A stretch of 64,000 nucleotides of DNA. Origin: Parietaria judaica (lineage: Eukaryota; Streptophyta; Magnoliopsida; Rosales; Urticaceae). The stretch spans positions 21,880,001-21,944,000 of the forward strand of contig OX940864.1 in the NCBI GenBank assembly GCA_954871525.1, given 5' to 3'. How positions within the stretch are numbered: position 1 is the first letter of the stretch; each line of letters begins with the position of its first letter. Of the stretch, positions 20,551 through 32,740 are shown in pieces. The position numbers and the translations under genes are program-made. Below the pieces are notes generated by a model. The model had not been told where the DNA came from. It did not search any database and was given only the letters and a program-made list of their open reading frames with translations.

Positions 20551-23500
20551 ATGGTACGGAATTCTCGAAATACCCCTGATGCGCGTCCCGCGTTTGATTT
20601 TGAGCAAATGGCTGCTGCTTTCCAAGCGATGCAACAAGCATCACAACCACGCGACCCTGCTGCCAGAAAGAGGAGAACCTTTGCAGAGTTTATGAATCAA
20701 TCCCCTCCGAAGTTTGAAGGATTCCCTGATCCTGCCACTGCTGAGAGATGGTTGGAGTTGGTTGAGAAGAAGTTTGAGGTGCTTGACATTCCGACCGAAT
20801 ACCGTGTTAATTTCGCCACTTATCTTTTCGAGGGCCCAGCGGCCCAATGGTGGAAAATGTACCAGGAAGATACCGGGGTGAATGAACCGACATGGTCAAA
20901 CTTTATTTCTGCATTCTTGGCGTATTATGTTCCTGAGGACTACCGTTTGGGAAAGATTTATGAGTTCTCGCAGTTGACTCAGGGGAGTATGACAGTGGCT
21001 GAGTATCAGGCAAAGTTTGTCGAGCTGTCGCGCTATAACCCGGATGCCGTGGCTAACCCTGCAGCTAGAATAGTGAAGTTCCGACAGGGGCTTCGACAAC
21101 GGATTCGTGAAACCTTGGCGCCATTGCGGTTTTCTGATTTCTCAGAACTTGTCGTTTCTGCGAAGAACACTGAAGCAGAGCAAAATCGTAATTATCAGGC
21201 AAGACAGAGAGGCTCCGAGACGAGAGACAGGAAAACAGACAAGAAAGGCAAGAGTTACAGTCAAGGTTCTTATAGTAGCGGATCGAGCGCTAGTTCGGGT
21301 TCTGGTTCATCTGGCAGTCGGAGATACTCGCCTTATGGTACTTGTCACCTCTGCGGGTAGCCTGGCCATTACAAACGCGATTGTCCGTTTTCACAGCAAC
21401 AGTTCCAACCGCAGATATCTCACACCCAACCTATTGGGACCCAGAGTTTCTACTCGCCAGGTGGTGCGAATCAGAATCGTCCTTTTTCAAACCAGAGTCC
21501 TATACCCAACCAGTCGATGGGATTTCAGCCTCGAGGTTTCGCTCCACAGAGACCTCAAGGATTCGGGTTTCCTTCGGGTCAGACTGCACCAGTCCCTGCA
21601 CCGTCATCAGGCAGTCACAATAATTTCCGCCCTCAAGGGAGTGGTGGCTCAGGCGGAGGGCAGAATAGAGGTGGCAGATCGCAGTCGAGCAGGAACAAAG
21701 GGAAAGGAAAATCATATGCCGTTACGGGTGTCGAGGCCCAGGGGAAAGAAGTCGTCGACGGTATGATTCTTGTTTCTAATTGTTTATCTCGTGTACTGTT
21801 TGATACGGGGGCATCACATTCTTTTATATCGGTGAGTCTCGCGTCATCTTTGGGGCTAGATATCGAGGCATGCACTGTTCCGTTAGAGTTGTCCACTCCT
21901 ATAGGGGGAGTGTCGGAGGTTTCATTGATTTGCAGGTCATGTAAGCTCGTCATCGAGGAGGGAAAATTCACAGCAGATTTGCTAATTCTTCCTATGATCG
22001 AGTTTGATGTAATATTGGGAATGGATTGGTTGTCTAAGTATCGTGCTATAGTTGATTGTTACAGGAGACGTGTCACCCTCAGAAAGAAAGATGGACAAGT
22101 TATCGAATATCAGGCCAAAGGTGGAATATGGCCCCATAATCCTATCTTGAAATCTCTTCTTGGAGGAAAGAGGAATCTTGAAGGGTCGGGAGTTAATTGT
22201 GCTATTGAATATGTAGGGCAGAGTGCTTTAAACCCGTACATCCCCGTAGTACGAGAATTTGACGATGTGTTTCCATCGGAGCTTCCGGGACTTCCTCCGG
22301 AACGTGAGATTGAGTTTGGCATTGACTTAGTTCCTGGGAGTTCTCCGATCTCTATGACTCCTTACCGTATGGCTCCAGCAGAATTGGCAGAATTGAGGGA
22401 ACAATTAGACGACTTGTTAAGTAAAGGGTTTATCAAACAGAGTACATCTCCGTGGGGAGCGCCCGTCCTATTTGCTAAGAAAAGCGATGGTAGTTTACGC
22501 CTTTGTGTGGACTACAGACAGCTCAATAAGGTAACGATTAAGAACAAATACCCTTTACCGCGAATTGATGACTTATTCGACCAATTGGGAGGATGCAAAT
22601 ACTTCTCAAAGATAGACTTGCGGTCGGGTTACCACCAGTTGAGGATTCGAGATGCCGACACCCCGAAGACAGCATTCCGTACACGATATGGTCACTTTGA
22701 GTTCACGGTTATGCCTTTTGGTTTAACGAACGCTCCAGCGGCGTTTATGGACTTAATGAATAGGATTTTTCGACCATACTTGGATCGATTCGTTGTTGTC
22801 TTTATTGACGACATACTTATCTATTCAAAAACCTTAGAGGAACACGCAGAACATTTGCGGATTGTTTTACAGACTTTGCGGGACCATCGCCTATACGCGA
22901 AGAAAGAAAAATGTGAAATCTGGATGACCGAAGTGAAGTTCTTAGGCCACGTGATCTCGCAGGAAGGTATTGCCGTAGACCTATCAAAGGTTGAAGCTAT
23001 CTTGAACTGGAGGCAACCAAGAAATGTGGCAGAAGTTCGAAGTTTCCTAGGTCTTGCGGGCTATTACAGGAAGTTCGTGGAGAATTTTTCAAAAATTTCC
23101 GCGCCACTAAGCAAGCTCACCAGAAAAGATGTTCAATTCAGTTGGGATGATAGATGTGAAGAGTCTTTTTCAGAGTTGAAACGACGATTGACGAGTGCTC
23201 CTGTCCTTGTTGTTCCCAATCTAGATGAAGTGTTTACAGTGTATACTGATGCATCTCGAAGTGGACTAGGCTGTGTGCTCATGCAACAAGGGAGAGTGGT
23301 GGCATATGGTTCTAGGCAGTTAAATCCGCATGAACAAAACTATCCTACCCACGACTTGGAGCTAGCAGCAGTGATATTTGCACTCAAAATCTGGCGTTGT
23401 CATCTTTACGGCTCAAGATTTGAGATATTCACCGATCATCAAAGTCTCAAGTATTTGTTCACGCAGAGAGACTTGAATTTACGGCAACGAAGATGGATGG

Positions 23501-25152
23501 AGTATATGGAAGATTATGAATTTAGTCTACATTATCACCCAGGAAAAGCAAATGTGGTGGCCGATGCATTGAGTCGGAAGAACCATGGTTTGGTTGCTTC
23601 TCTGAACTTAGAGCCATGGAAGAGATCAGTTACCATTGGCGATTACAATTTAGAATTTCGTAGCGACGGGTATAAAGCATGTGCGTATAACGTCATAGCC
23701 GTTCCATCAATGGTACTCCAAGTTAGACAAAGTCAGTGGAGCGATGAAACGTTACAAGAGGTATGGAATCGATTACAAGCTGGAGAACAACTTGAAGGAT
23801 GGAATGTGGGGGTCGATGGATTTTTATTGTACAAAGGAAGGCTTGCGGTAGCTGATGATACTACGTTACGAAGCGCCATCTTACATGAAGCTCATCGTTC
23901 CAAGTTTGCTATTCACCCAGGGAGTACGAAGATGTACCAGGATCTGAAGAGGCAATATTATTGGTACGGAATGAAGTCGGATGTGGCGATGTTCGTGAAG
24001 AGATGTCCAGTTTGCCAAATGGTCAAAGCAGAGCATCAAAGACCTGGCGGGGAGCTTAGACCACTTGAAATACCTGAGTGGAAATGGGACTGCATCACAA
24101 TGGACTTCGTTTCGGGACTTCCTCGGTCTCGGGGCGGACACGATGCGGTGTGGGTGATTGTTGATAGATTGACTAAATCAGCCCACTTTATCCCCATTCG
24201 GACAGATTACAAAGTTCCGAAACTTTGTAAACTATATGTTGAAAAGATAGTAAAGCTTCATGGGGTCCCTGTTTCAATAGTTTCGGACCGAGACGCTCGT
24301 TTCACCTCCAAGTTTTGGAGAGGATTACAGAAAGAGATGGGAACTGAATTGAGTTTGAGCACAGCTTTTCATCCTCAGACTGATGGACAATCAGAGCGAG
24401 TGATTCAGATCTTAGAAGACATGCTTCGGGCGTGCGCCATAGATTTTGGAGGGAAATGGAAGGAGCAGCTACCATTCGTGGAGTTCGCTTACAACAATAG
24501 CTTTCAGGCTAGTATCGGTATGGCACCGTATGAGGCCTTGTATGGTCGACCTTGTCGTTCACCTCTTTGTTGGGCCGAGTATGAAGATCGTATTACTCTC
24601 GGTCCTTCCTACCTCAGAGATACGACAGAAGCGATTAAGCTTATTCGAGAAAGACTCAAGACTGCTCAAAGTCGCCAGAAGAGTTATGCAGATCGAAGAC
24701 GAAGGCCACTGGAATTCATGGTTGGCGACAATGTATTCCTGAAGGTGACGCCCATGCGTGGTGTTTCTCGTTTCGGAATAAAAGGAAAGTTGGCTCCGCG
24801 ATACACAGGTCCGTTCGAGATAGTTGAAAGAGTCGGGCCACTTGCCTACAGGCTTGATTTACCTCCACAATTATCTCATGTCCACAATGTGTTCCATGTG
24901 TCGATGTTGAGAAGATATGAACCCGATCCTCAACAAATCATTGAGTGGACAGAGATACCTATTCAAGAAAATGCGACGTACGTGGAACACCCACTTCATA
25001 TTATCGACCGTGAAATCAAAGTCCTTCGTCGGCGAGAAATTCCTCTAGTTAAAGTGGTATGGAAAAACCACGACCCTCGTGAGGCAACATGGGAGTTAGA
25101 GTCGGAAATGATGGAGAAGTACCCATTTTTGTTCGGGGGTAGTTCCGTTTAA
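20551..25152 (+). CDS. Gypsy gag-pol polyprotein, one in-frame TAG
   Basis: One frame from ATG 20,551 to TAA 25,152, about 1,533 codons, broken only by TAG at 21,358-21,360 (codon 270). Order: gag capsid ([20 protein letters not shown]), Ser/Gly-rich linker, CCHC knuckle (21,343-21,384) with the TAG between its second Cys and His, aspartic protease ([10 protein letters not shown] near 21,800), reverse transcriptase ([22 protein letters not shown] near 22,801), RNase H ([25 protein letters not shown]), integrase with HHCC zinc-binding ([17 protein letters not shown]) and catalytic Asp, Asp, Glu ([23 protein letters not shown]), then a chromodomain ([18 protein letters not shown]). The element copies itself through RNA; the chromodomain would direct integration to particular chromatin. 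The TAG stops translation in Gag unless read through. Apart from that, every pol domain is open. Confidence 0.93.
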
Positions 25153-25175
25153 ATTTCGAGGACGAAATTTTTTTT

Positions 25176-25187
25176 AAAGGGGTGGAG
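25176..25187 (+). other. Gypsy polypurine tract
   Basis: AAAGGGGTGGAG three bases before the 3' LTR; it primes plus-strand DNA synthesis in LTR elements. Confidence 0.75.
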
Positions 25188-25190
25188 TAT

Positions 25191-27284
25191 TGTAAAACCC
25201 AAATATATATTATATATATATATATATAAAAAAAAAAAAAAGGATGTCAGTAAAGGGTCGAAGACCCTTATCCTCTCCCCCCCCTTTTTTTTCTTCTTCC
25301 CGAGCTGCTCATCTCTCTCTCTCTCTCTCCTCTTTATCTTTCCCCCACAACCAAAGTTCAAAGCTTGATAACTCGCTCACCGGAGCTCCGATCGGCGAGA
25401 TCTTGGTACCGTTGGAAAGCTCTCGAGGAGGTGAGCAAGCTGCTGGGCGGAAGTCGACCGGAGGTGGCGGCGTTTGACCGGAATATTCGCCGGAAGGTGC
25501 GATTTTACAACTTTAGATCTTTTTCGTGTCGGTTTGATTTTGAGAAATCTAATACCGGAATCATGTTCACGAAGCCTATTAGAGTCCGTTGGTGGTGCCA
25601 CCTCGCCGTCGTCGTCGCCGGCCGCCGCGTCATTTTCCGATCTCGGATTTTATTGAGGGGTTTTGAAGCCCTCGTCGAGGAGATCGAAAGCCCTCGATTG
25701 GAATCGTCATCGGACTCTCGGTAAGCCCGAATTTCCTTGACCTAGTTTCTGAATTTAGATGATCAAATTAGGTGTGTTCTGGGCCTTGGTTGATGAAATT
25801 GACTTCGCCATTGCGTTTAGAACAGTCGAATTAAGCTAGGAGAAGCATAAAATTGTCGAATTGATGCCCGTTTTGCTGCTTCGTTTTGCGTGCCCGACGG
25901 GAATTCGGCCCGGGCTAAATTTTAGTGTATCGGGTTTTCAATTGACAATTTGAATTCCAATCTTAGTAGTATTTGACTTATGAATGGTATCGGTGTTATA
26001 GCTGGCACGGATAGTCGTCCCGTAGTCGCCTCGAAGACTGTGCTACCCGAACCACCCGTTTTGACTAGTTCAACAGATCCCGAAGTCTCTAGTCATCAAT
26101 CTCAGGGCCAAGACGAACCCACATCTTCGACTAGCTAGTCGATCGGTCAAAGTTTCCACGGATTGAGGTAGGGGCTATTACCTTTTCTCGCTTTTAAAAT
26201 GAATGTAGAAACCAACGATTTAATGAAGATTGAACCGGATAGGTTAAAATTGAAATTAATGAAATGATTTGATAATTAATAAAATTAATGTTATATAGTC
26301 GTCGCTTGATAGCGAGGCTGGATACCGGGTATGGTTGCATCGGATTGATGCTTGTTATATTTTATGTTTATGGTTACGTCGGGATGACGTGTGTTGATAT
26401 GGTACCCGCTTCGGGCGGATGGTGATTTTTATGATATGGTACCCGCTTCGGGCGGATGAGCTGCTGACGAGCAGCTGGCTACTGCGCAGTAGGCCGGATA
26501 TGGATATGGATATGGATATGGATATGATTGGTGACCCAAAAGTCAACATTTCGACCCATGGCGAACTGGCCGTCTTTGGTGGTGATTAGGATCCCGAGTC
26601 GAGGGCGAGTTACGGTTAGGGACTTCTAGTCCACCTGTGCTCGTGCCTTGAGGACTCGATGGGATATAGTGGAGTAAAGGCGCGAGCTGACTCGGCATGG
26701 ACCACCGAAATGATTTGACTTTTGTGGGGTATATTTATTTATTTTATGAAAATGATGATTAAATGGTTTATGATGGCGTTTAATTTATTTAATTGTAATT
26801 TGACTAATAAAGGTTCGGTAAAGAGAATTGGTAATAGATTTCCTACTGAGCATGTGGTGCTCACCCCTTCCATATACATTTTTTTTTCCCTTCCAGTTAC
26901 AGGTGGTGATCAGTATCCAACTCCGGGCGAGGAGTAGTTTGAGTTAGGAGGTCGACGTGTTGATTAGCTTAACCGTACCTCTAGTGTTCGTCGAGGTGAA
27001 TCTCGCTTTTTGGGTTGATCTTTTATTCAGACTTGTAATGGATTAAATTAAGGATATTTGTGATGGTGATACTTTATATTTGTCGTTTGATGGTGTTGTA
27101 TAAACTGTGGTCGTTGATATTGTATTGTCGTTTTAAGTCCCATGGGCAAAAGTTATGTGTTTGTTGACGTGGACGTTGAATATTCAACGATATTGTTTAA
27201 ATGATGATGTGTCATTGACCGGTCCAAGTTTGAAAAGTCGTTGTTTTTGTCTTATTCTACTAACCCCCATCTAGGGGCGTTACA
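25191..27284 (+). repeat. Gypsy 3' LTR
   Basis: 2,094 bp, near-identical to 18,321-20,408. Differences noticed: T/A at the TTCTAAGC site, C/T in CGATCGGAATCG, T/A in GGTGTTTTAGC, and homopolymer or CT-run lengths. Confidence 0.95.
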
Positions 27285-27289
27285 TTACC

Positions 27290-28724
27290 AATGATGTAGC
27301 TAGCGATGGTACAAGTAATATAACCATGGATGATATTTTTCTTCTCACTAAAAATTTTGGTAGAATGTTGAAGAAATTTAACACTCAGAGACCACCTTTC
27401 AATGAAGGAGGAAATAGTTCTTCACAGTAACTCGAGCAGTAAATACAGATCTACTAATAACAATCGTGGTCATAATGATGGTTGTACTACAGAGGATAAA
27501 GTCAAAAAAAGTGGAATCAAGTGTCGAGAGTGTGACGGATATGGTCATATACAGTCAGAATGTGCTAACACTATCAAGAAACTAAAGACTAGATCCTACG
27601 AAACTTCTTCCAGTGATAAAGACTCAGATGAAGAAGATGGCGGATGAGTTTTTAGCCATTATGTTGCGTTCCCTGCATCACACCACTCTCTTTATCAGAA
27701 CAATCATTCAAGTGATGATTCAGATGAAGATTTTTCTGAAGAAGACTTTCAAACATCATTCAAATCTCTCTTTGAAAAATGGCTATCTTTATGCAACCTG
27801 AGCAAGAACCTTAATTCTGATAAGGAAAAGTTGATTGGTGAAAAGCAAGCTCTCTCAACGACTATAGAGAAACTGATGAAGAAAAATCAGACTCTCAATG
27901 ACCAAGCTAAGTCTGAAAAAGAGAAGTTTATTTCTGAAAAGCAAGTCTTATCCACGGTTGTAGAAGAACTAAGACAACAGAACAAGGTTCTCAGTGACCA
28001 AGTGCTAGAACTGAAAGAGTCTCTTTCAAAAGTGAACTGTCTCGCCTTTGAAGAAGACAAGAAGATAAACTCAATGGAAAACGCTGTTGTGAATTTCAAT
28101 TCTGGAAAATCCAAACTCGATGACATACTTGAACAAAGACATCAGTCAGGAAATCGTACCGGTCTTGGATTTTTAAAAGGACAAAGATTAATTAGTGAAA
28201 GTGGCCAGAATGAATATGACCGTACAAGTTACAACTGTATTTTCAGAAAAGAGTCAGACAGTCAGAATATTACCGAAAGTGAAAGCATCACAACCACCAA
28301 AGGTACCATCAGTATTGCTAGTCAAGTAACCAAGAGATGTGAATTATGCAAGTCTATTTTTCACAACGATGGTAGGTGCAGAAATATGTACAAGCAATTC
28401 TCTGAAAATCTTCAAAAGACGCCGCTTCGCAAATATGCAACCAAGACCAAGAAAAGTCGTTCAGTGTGGGTGGCTAAGTCTCTTCTCTTCAAGGTTCCAA
28501 AGTCAAAACTTGCTTGGGTTCCTAAGAATAGTTTATCTTATGGAGCAACCATTAATACAGTTCCTCTCATAAATGCAGCCGTTGATCCAACGATAACAAG
28601 ATCCACCAACAATGTCTCTCCTGCAAAACACAACCAGACAAGAAGCCATGGTAAATGGAGTGATAGCCAACTACAAAGATGTGGACACAAGTGTACTTGT
28701 TACTTCTCCAAAAGATGTAACTAG
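27290..28724 (+). pseudogene. Copia gag, C-terminal part (knuckle and coiled coil)
   Basis: Continuation of the Copia gag after the Gypsy insertion. The first stretch (to about 27,420) is in the frame of the N-terminal part. A shift near 27,420 moves to the frame of 27,402-28,724, and that frame has a TGA at 27,645-27,647. It encodes a CCHC zinc knuckle (27,522-27,563, CRECDGYGHIQSEC), an acidic Ser/Asp stretch, a coiled coil with repeated KLIGEKQALSTTIEKL and KFISEKQVLSTVVEEL motifs, and a Cys-rich region before basic WVAKSLLFKVPKSK. Sirevirus gags have this order. In intact relatives a protease motif (LDSGCSRHMTG type) follows; none is found here, so pol is deleted. Confidence 0.75.
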
Positions 28725-29572
28725 AGACATATTCAATCCTGAAGATGCCACAAGATGGAAGCCTGAAGAGTTTATGCAAGCCTTCAAGAAAATCAAATTA
28801 CAGAGGCTGATGAATTTGCGCTCAAAAATAGTATCTCGGTTCAAGAGAATCTCTTACCGCTAAGGGTACTAAAGAGCCAAAATGCAATCTTGTGAATCAA
28901 TCATCAGAGGAATATTTGGCATCTTGCTTCGCATCGGGGGAGAATTGTGCAAATTCAGGTGAATTATCCCATAGTCATGGGGAGCATCACAGAGTTAGGC
29001 TCATAATTGTACAGATTCAGTTATCAGATAGTCAGGGGGAGCATCTCTTCGTTATCACCGAGTCAGGGGGAGCTTCACAGAATCAGTCTCATAATAGTGC
29101 AGATTCAGTCTCAGAGTATCACATAAGGAATCTCAGATAGTCAGGGAGAGCATCTCTTCGCGCGTGTACGAGTTGATCAATGTTCAGAAAGCTCAAGCGC
29201 TGGTAGTTCATACTACATAGTCTTCTATGGCACAGGTTCATGCTCTCTCAGACCAGATTACTCTTCTTCAAGAGGCAGTTCTTGCCATTCAGCGGGATCT
29301 TCGTCCTCACTCCGACTAGTCTTTGACATTTTCCGTCAGCAGAGGGGGAGAAAGGTGACAGGGGGAGACATCGACGACAGGGGGAGCATTGCCATGAGTG
29401 ACCAACCATTTTTCTATTGTTAAACTTTTGTTGGTTGTCGGAACATTGGTCACTAAGTTGGGTTTATCAGAAGATCAAGTTTATTTCATGATCGGTTGTT
29501 CGTCGCTACATGTTTACATATTTAATCTGGTCACCGAATTATTTGCTCAACAAAAATGCCAAAGGGGGAGTT
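28725..29572 (+). repeat. Copia 3' internal region with multiple polypurine tracts
   Basis: Six or so GGGGGAG or GGGGAG tracts recur (for example near 28,936, 28,979, 29,034, 29,066, 29,343, 29,358, 29,379, 29,564), several inside a partly repeated GTCAGGGGGAGC unit. The last one is adjacent to the 3' LTR and is the likely functional polypurine tract. Short frames here show no conserved domain. Confidence 0.7.
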
Positions 29573-30368
29573 TGAAAAACTGTCTTTATTTGACAGTTTA
29601 GTGCAGTTATATGTTTGGCAGTATTGTTGATCATACGAATGGTCATATGTGCGATCTCCTTATCCGTAAAGCGGAATTGGTCCGTTTTGGTTGAGATATT
29701 TAAGGAATTCATTTTCTCCTATCTGCTGGTCAAATATCAGAGTTGAATGAGCATTTAAATTCGAATTATTGAGAAAATACTTAGTCTAAGAAAGACTAAG
29801 TAATAATGCCTAAAATCAAGGAAAAGTGGTTATCTTGTTGAGAGCTTTGTGGAGTCTATTTAAACTCATCTAGGGCTCCCAAATTGTGCATCCTTTCAGC
29901 CATAAAGTGAAGATAAAATCGTTCAGAGCTACAGAGAGCATTCTAGGCATTTTCTCACAATTTCCGTGGATCGTTCGTTGGCGTTTTCTTCCCGAGAAGA
30001 AGTCTAAAGAGGTCTGAAGCACTTCAGTATCGTCAACGGAGTTGTGCATGCTTGCACAGATTGGCACTCGCCGTAAGTCGCCTTACCTGCTTGCCGTGCC
30101 GCCGTGTCGTCGTCGTAATCAACAGGTTACAAGGCTGGTTACATCGCTGGTCGCACTGGTTAGAGTGTATTTTCCAGTTTGTTGTTCGGTGAACAAATCG
30201 ATTGTGTAACGCCCATCTTGTAATTATCCATGTTGATTAATCTGGGTGAGGGCCCCGCAGAGTAGATAGATATCGAACTGCGTTAACAAAACATCGCGTG
30301 TGTCTTTTTATTTTCACGTATGTTTATTTGTCGTTATTTTCCGCATAACCGAAGAACGTGACGTTTCA
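29573..30368 (+). repeat. Copia 3' LTR
   Basis: 796 bp, about 98.7% identical to the 5' LTR by eye. It ends GACGTTTCA, followed by unrelated AT-rich DNA. Confidence 0.92.
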
Positions 30369-32740
30369 GTTCTTATGTAAATTAATGAATAATATAACTT
30401 GGATCTCTCATGTCTGCTTGTGCGTGATGCTCTCTATTCTATAGATATATCATATGTGGTGCTAAGTTATTTTAGTGAGTACTCCATTTTCAACCTCTTA
30501 GTTTTCATAAAATCCCATTTATTAAAAAGTGTAAAGTATTAAGTTACTAATCTATCATTACAATACACAATGATTCTAATAATTGGAATCTTATCATCGT
30601 GATAAAATTACTCTACTAGAATATTAAGTTCACTTAATTATATATGCTTATTATTAGCATTTAACGTAATGTAGTCATGTTTAGGTACAGTATTTTGTAT
30701 AGAAATCAGATTATTGTATAATAAAGTACAAAGACTAGAGACAAATAATACCGGACAAACTAAGTCTCAAAAGGATTAAAAAGTAGCTCTCTGTTACATT
30801 TTTTAATCACGGAACTTACCCTAAAGTATGCCTAAAAACTTATTAGAACAGCTTTGTTGAGCACATTCTATTAAAACATAACAAGACAAATGATGAATTT
30901 TGTGATAATAATTTCAATATCTCGCTATCAAAATTAGATGCGATATAGGTAGAATGTATGGACTTATACTATCGACACTCAACAGAGGTGAAAATACATT
31001 TCTTCTTTAAAAAAAAAAAAAATTAAGCGGTTTTTTTTGTTTTTTTTAAATTATTGATAAACTTTCAAATTTTATAAGATTTTTAGACGATTCATCAATT
31101 TTTATTTACTTTATTTTATTATCATTAAACTGTTAAAGGCGATAAACCTTCGTTAACTTATAAAGAGACAACAATTATTATAAGTTATTTACCGATCACA
31201 ATTAATAACCCATCAACCAACAATTAATAACCTCGATATTATAAACATTCTTTTTCTCTTTTTCCTCTCACCCGCAGATTCATTTATATCTAATGGGCCT
31301 AAACTCATCCACTTTGTAGACCCGATTACAATATTTGGGCTTCTTTTTCATGGGTCATCAACCGTTATCATCAGGGACAGGGTTGGTCATTGACTCAATT
31401 CATTCCTTTGAAAAGCTCAGTGGATCGTTACGTGGTTATAACATTTTGCAACATTTGGTTTGGGAAAGTTCACCCACTTGTCTTACTTTTATCTTAAAAA
31501 ACTAATTTTAATATCTAAAGTTTATAAAATTTAAAAATATTCTTATCAACGGTTAACTGCCGAAAATACTCCTAAAATGTTTACTTCACTCCACCTTTCT
31601 CATTCATTTTCCCTCCAAAGAAGTTCAATTTCTTTCCCTCCAAGTGTTTTTAAAGGTTACAAAATCCGAACCAAGACATTTGATTATGAGTAAAAAGCTT
31701 TCTTTACTAATTAGTTTGTCAACAAAATTTAAAGCCCAATAAACAGTTAGGTTACTCTTAACATTAGGAATTCTCTCTGCCATGTCGAACATTATTACAC
31801 TAAATCGGAAAATGTTGCATCCTTGATATGGATTCTAACCCCAACATCAAGAATTCTATATCCTTAATATCAGATATAGAAACCTGACTCTGATATCAAT
31901 TATTTAACACTCGGTAGCGGGGATTATAATTTTCATTATCGTGGATGCTACCGGTGTTCGAATCACCAATGTATATTCACATCTTAACTTGAAATATTTA
32001 TTTATTTTTAACTCAAACTACATTTGGATACCATTTGACATATATCAAATGGACGTGCTTTATCTCATCCCCTTGCAGATTACCGTTGTTTGCAAGATTG
32101 GGTCCACCGCGACCGTTCTCGAACTCCTTGATTGCGCAACGAAGGTTGAGAGAGTGAAAACCAAGGGAGTAATCGTAAAAACCAAATTGTTTGAGAGAGT
32201 GACCGAAATATAGAGAGGCGTGGAGAAAAAGAGAATGGCCTAGAAAAAGAAAAGAGACGCGAGTTTCTCAAAATGTACATTTGTCTAAATAGTTAAACGA
32301 TGGTTATTTTTATAATTAATTTTTTTTTTAAATTACGTTATTGGTCAAGGTTATTTGATATATGTGCAATAGAAGAGAACAAATGATCCTATCAATCAAT
32401 ATTCAAAAAGATAATTAGCTTCGGTATTCCCGAATTTTTTATTATGGTTGCAGTTATCTAGTATCATCTCTCATTCGAATTCAATAATAAATAAATAAAA
32501 TAGACGGAAAAATATTTCGCTTCGCATGACTTTAGGTACTTCTTACTTACAGCTTCTTTTACTTTAAACTTCAGGCGCTTTTGTTGGTCAAAGTTTTAGA
32601 TATTTTTGCCGCGATTATCCAAAGTGAAGTTACAGTAAGTCCAGCCCACAGCTGCAAAACGGCACAAATCGAGTCAAACGCACAAGAACAGAACAGAGCC
32701 GAGCCATTCACAAACAAGTACAGAAAAAAAAAAAAATTAG
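30369..32740. other. Intergenic DNA between the Copia element and the glycine-rich gene
   Basis: AT-rich, with homopolymer runs near 31,006-31,045. An open frame at 31,941-32,213 (90 codons) and one antisense to it show no domain and are not called. The last about 150 bp should contain the leader of the gene at 32,741. Confidence 0.5.

Larger units (their letters stand above)
18321..27284 (+). mobile_element. Gypsy LTR retrotransposon, Tekay/Del-like chromovirus
   Basis: Complete element of 8,964 bp with LTRs of 2,088 and 2,094 bp (TGTAAAACCC ... GGGGCGTTACA), tRNA-Met PBS, gag-pol in one frame and a polypurine tract. The target duplication is TTACC (18,316-18,320 and 27,285-27,289). The LTRs differ by about three substitutions plus length changes in A/T and CT runs, so insertion is very recent. 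A C-terminal chromodomain and the AATTTCGAGGACGAAATT-like stretch after pol fit the Tekay/Del lineage. It lies inside the gag of an older Copia element. The only obvious coding defect is a TAG codon in the gag zinc knuckle. Confidence 0.95.
16722..30368 (+). mobile_element. Copia (Sirevirus-like) LTR element, gag-only, with nested Gypsy
   Basis: Two 796-bp LTRs (TGAAAAACTG ... GACGTTTCA) bound the element, with an initiator tRNA-Met-type PBS after the left LTR. Inside are a gag region with an SKL-rich N-terminal domain, a CCHC knuckle and a coiled coil, then a region with repeated GGGGGAG tracts before the right LTR. Multiple polypurine tracts and a long coiled-coil gag are Sirevirus traits. 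No protease, integrase or Copia RT is seen, so it is a deletion derivative. I count ten substitutions between the LTRs (about 1.3%). An 8,964-bp Gypsy element is inserted in gag; without it the element would be about 4.7 kb. No 5-bp target duplication is evident. Confidence 0.88.

Noticed and set aside
31941..32213. 90-codon plus-strand frame before the glycine-rich gene
   Set aside because: Half of it is AT-driven; no domain, and an equally long antisense frame overlaps it.
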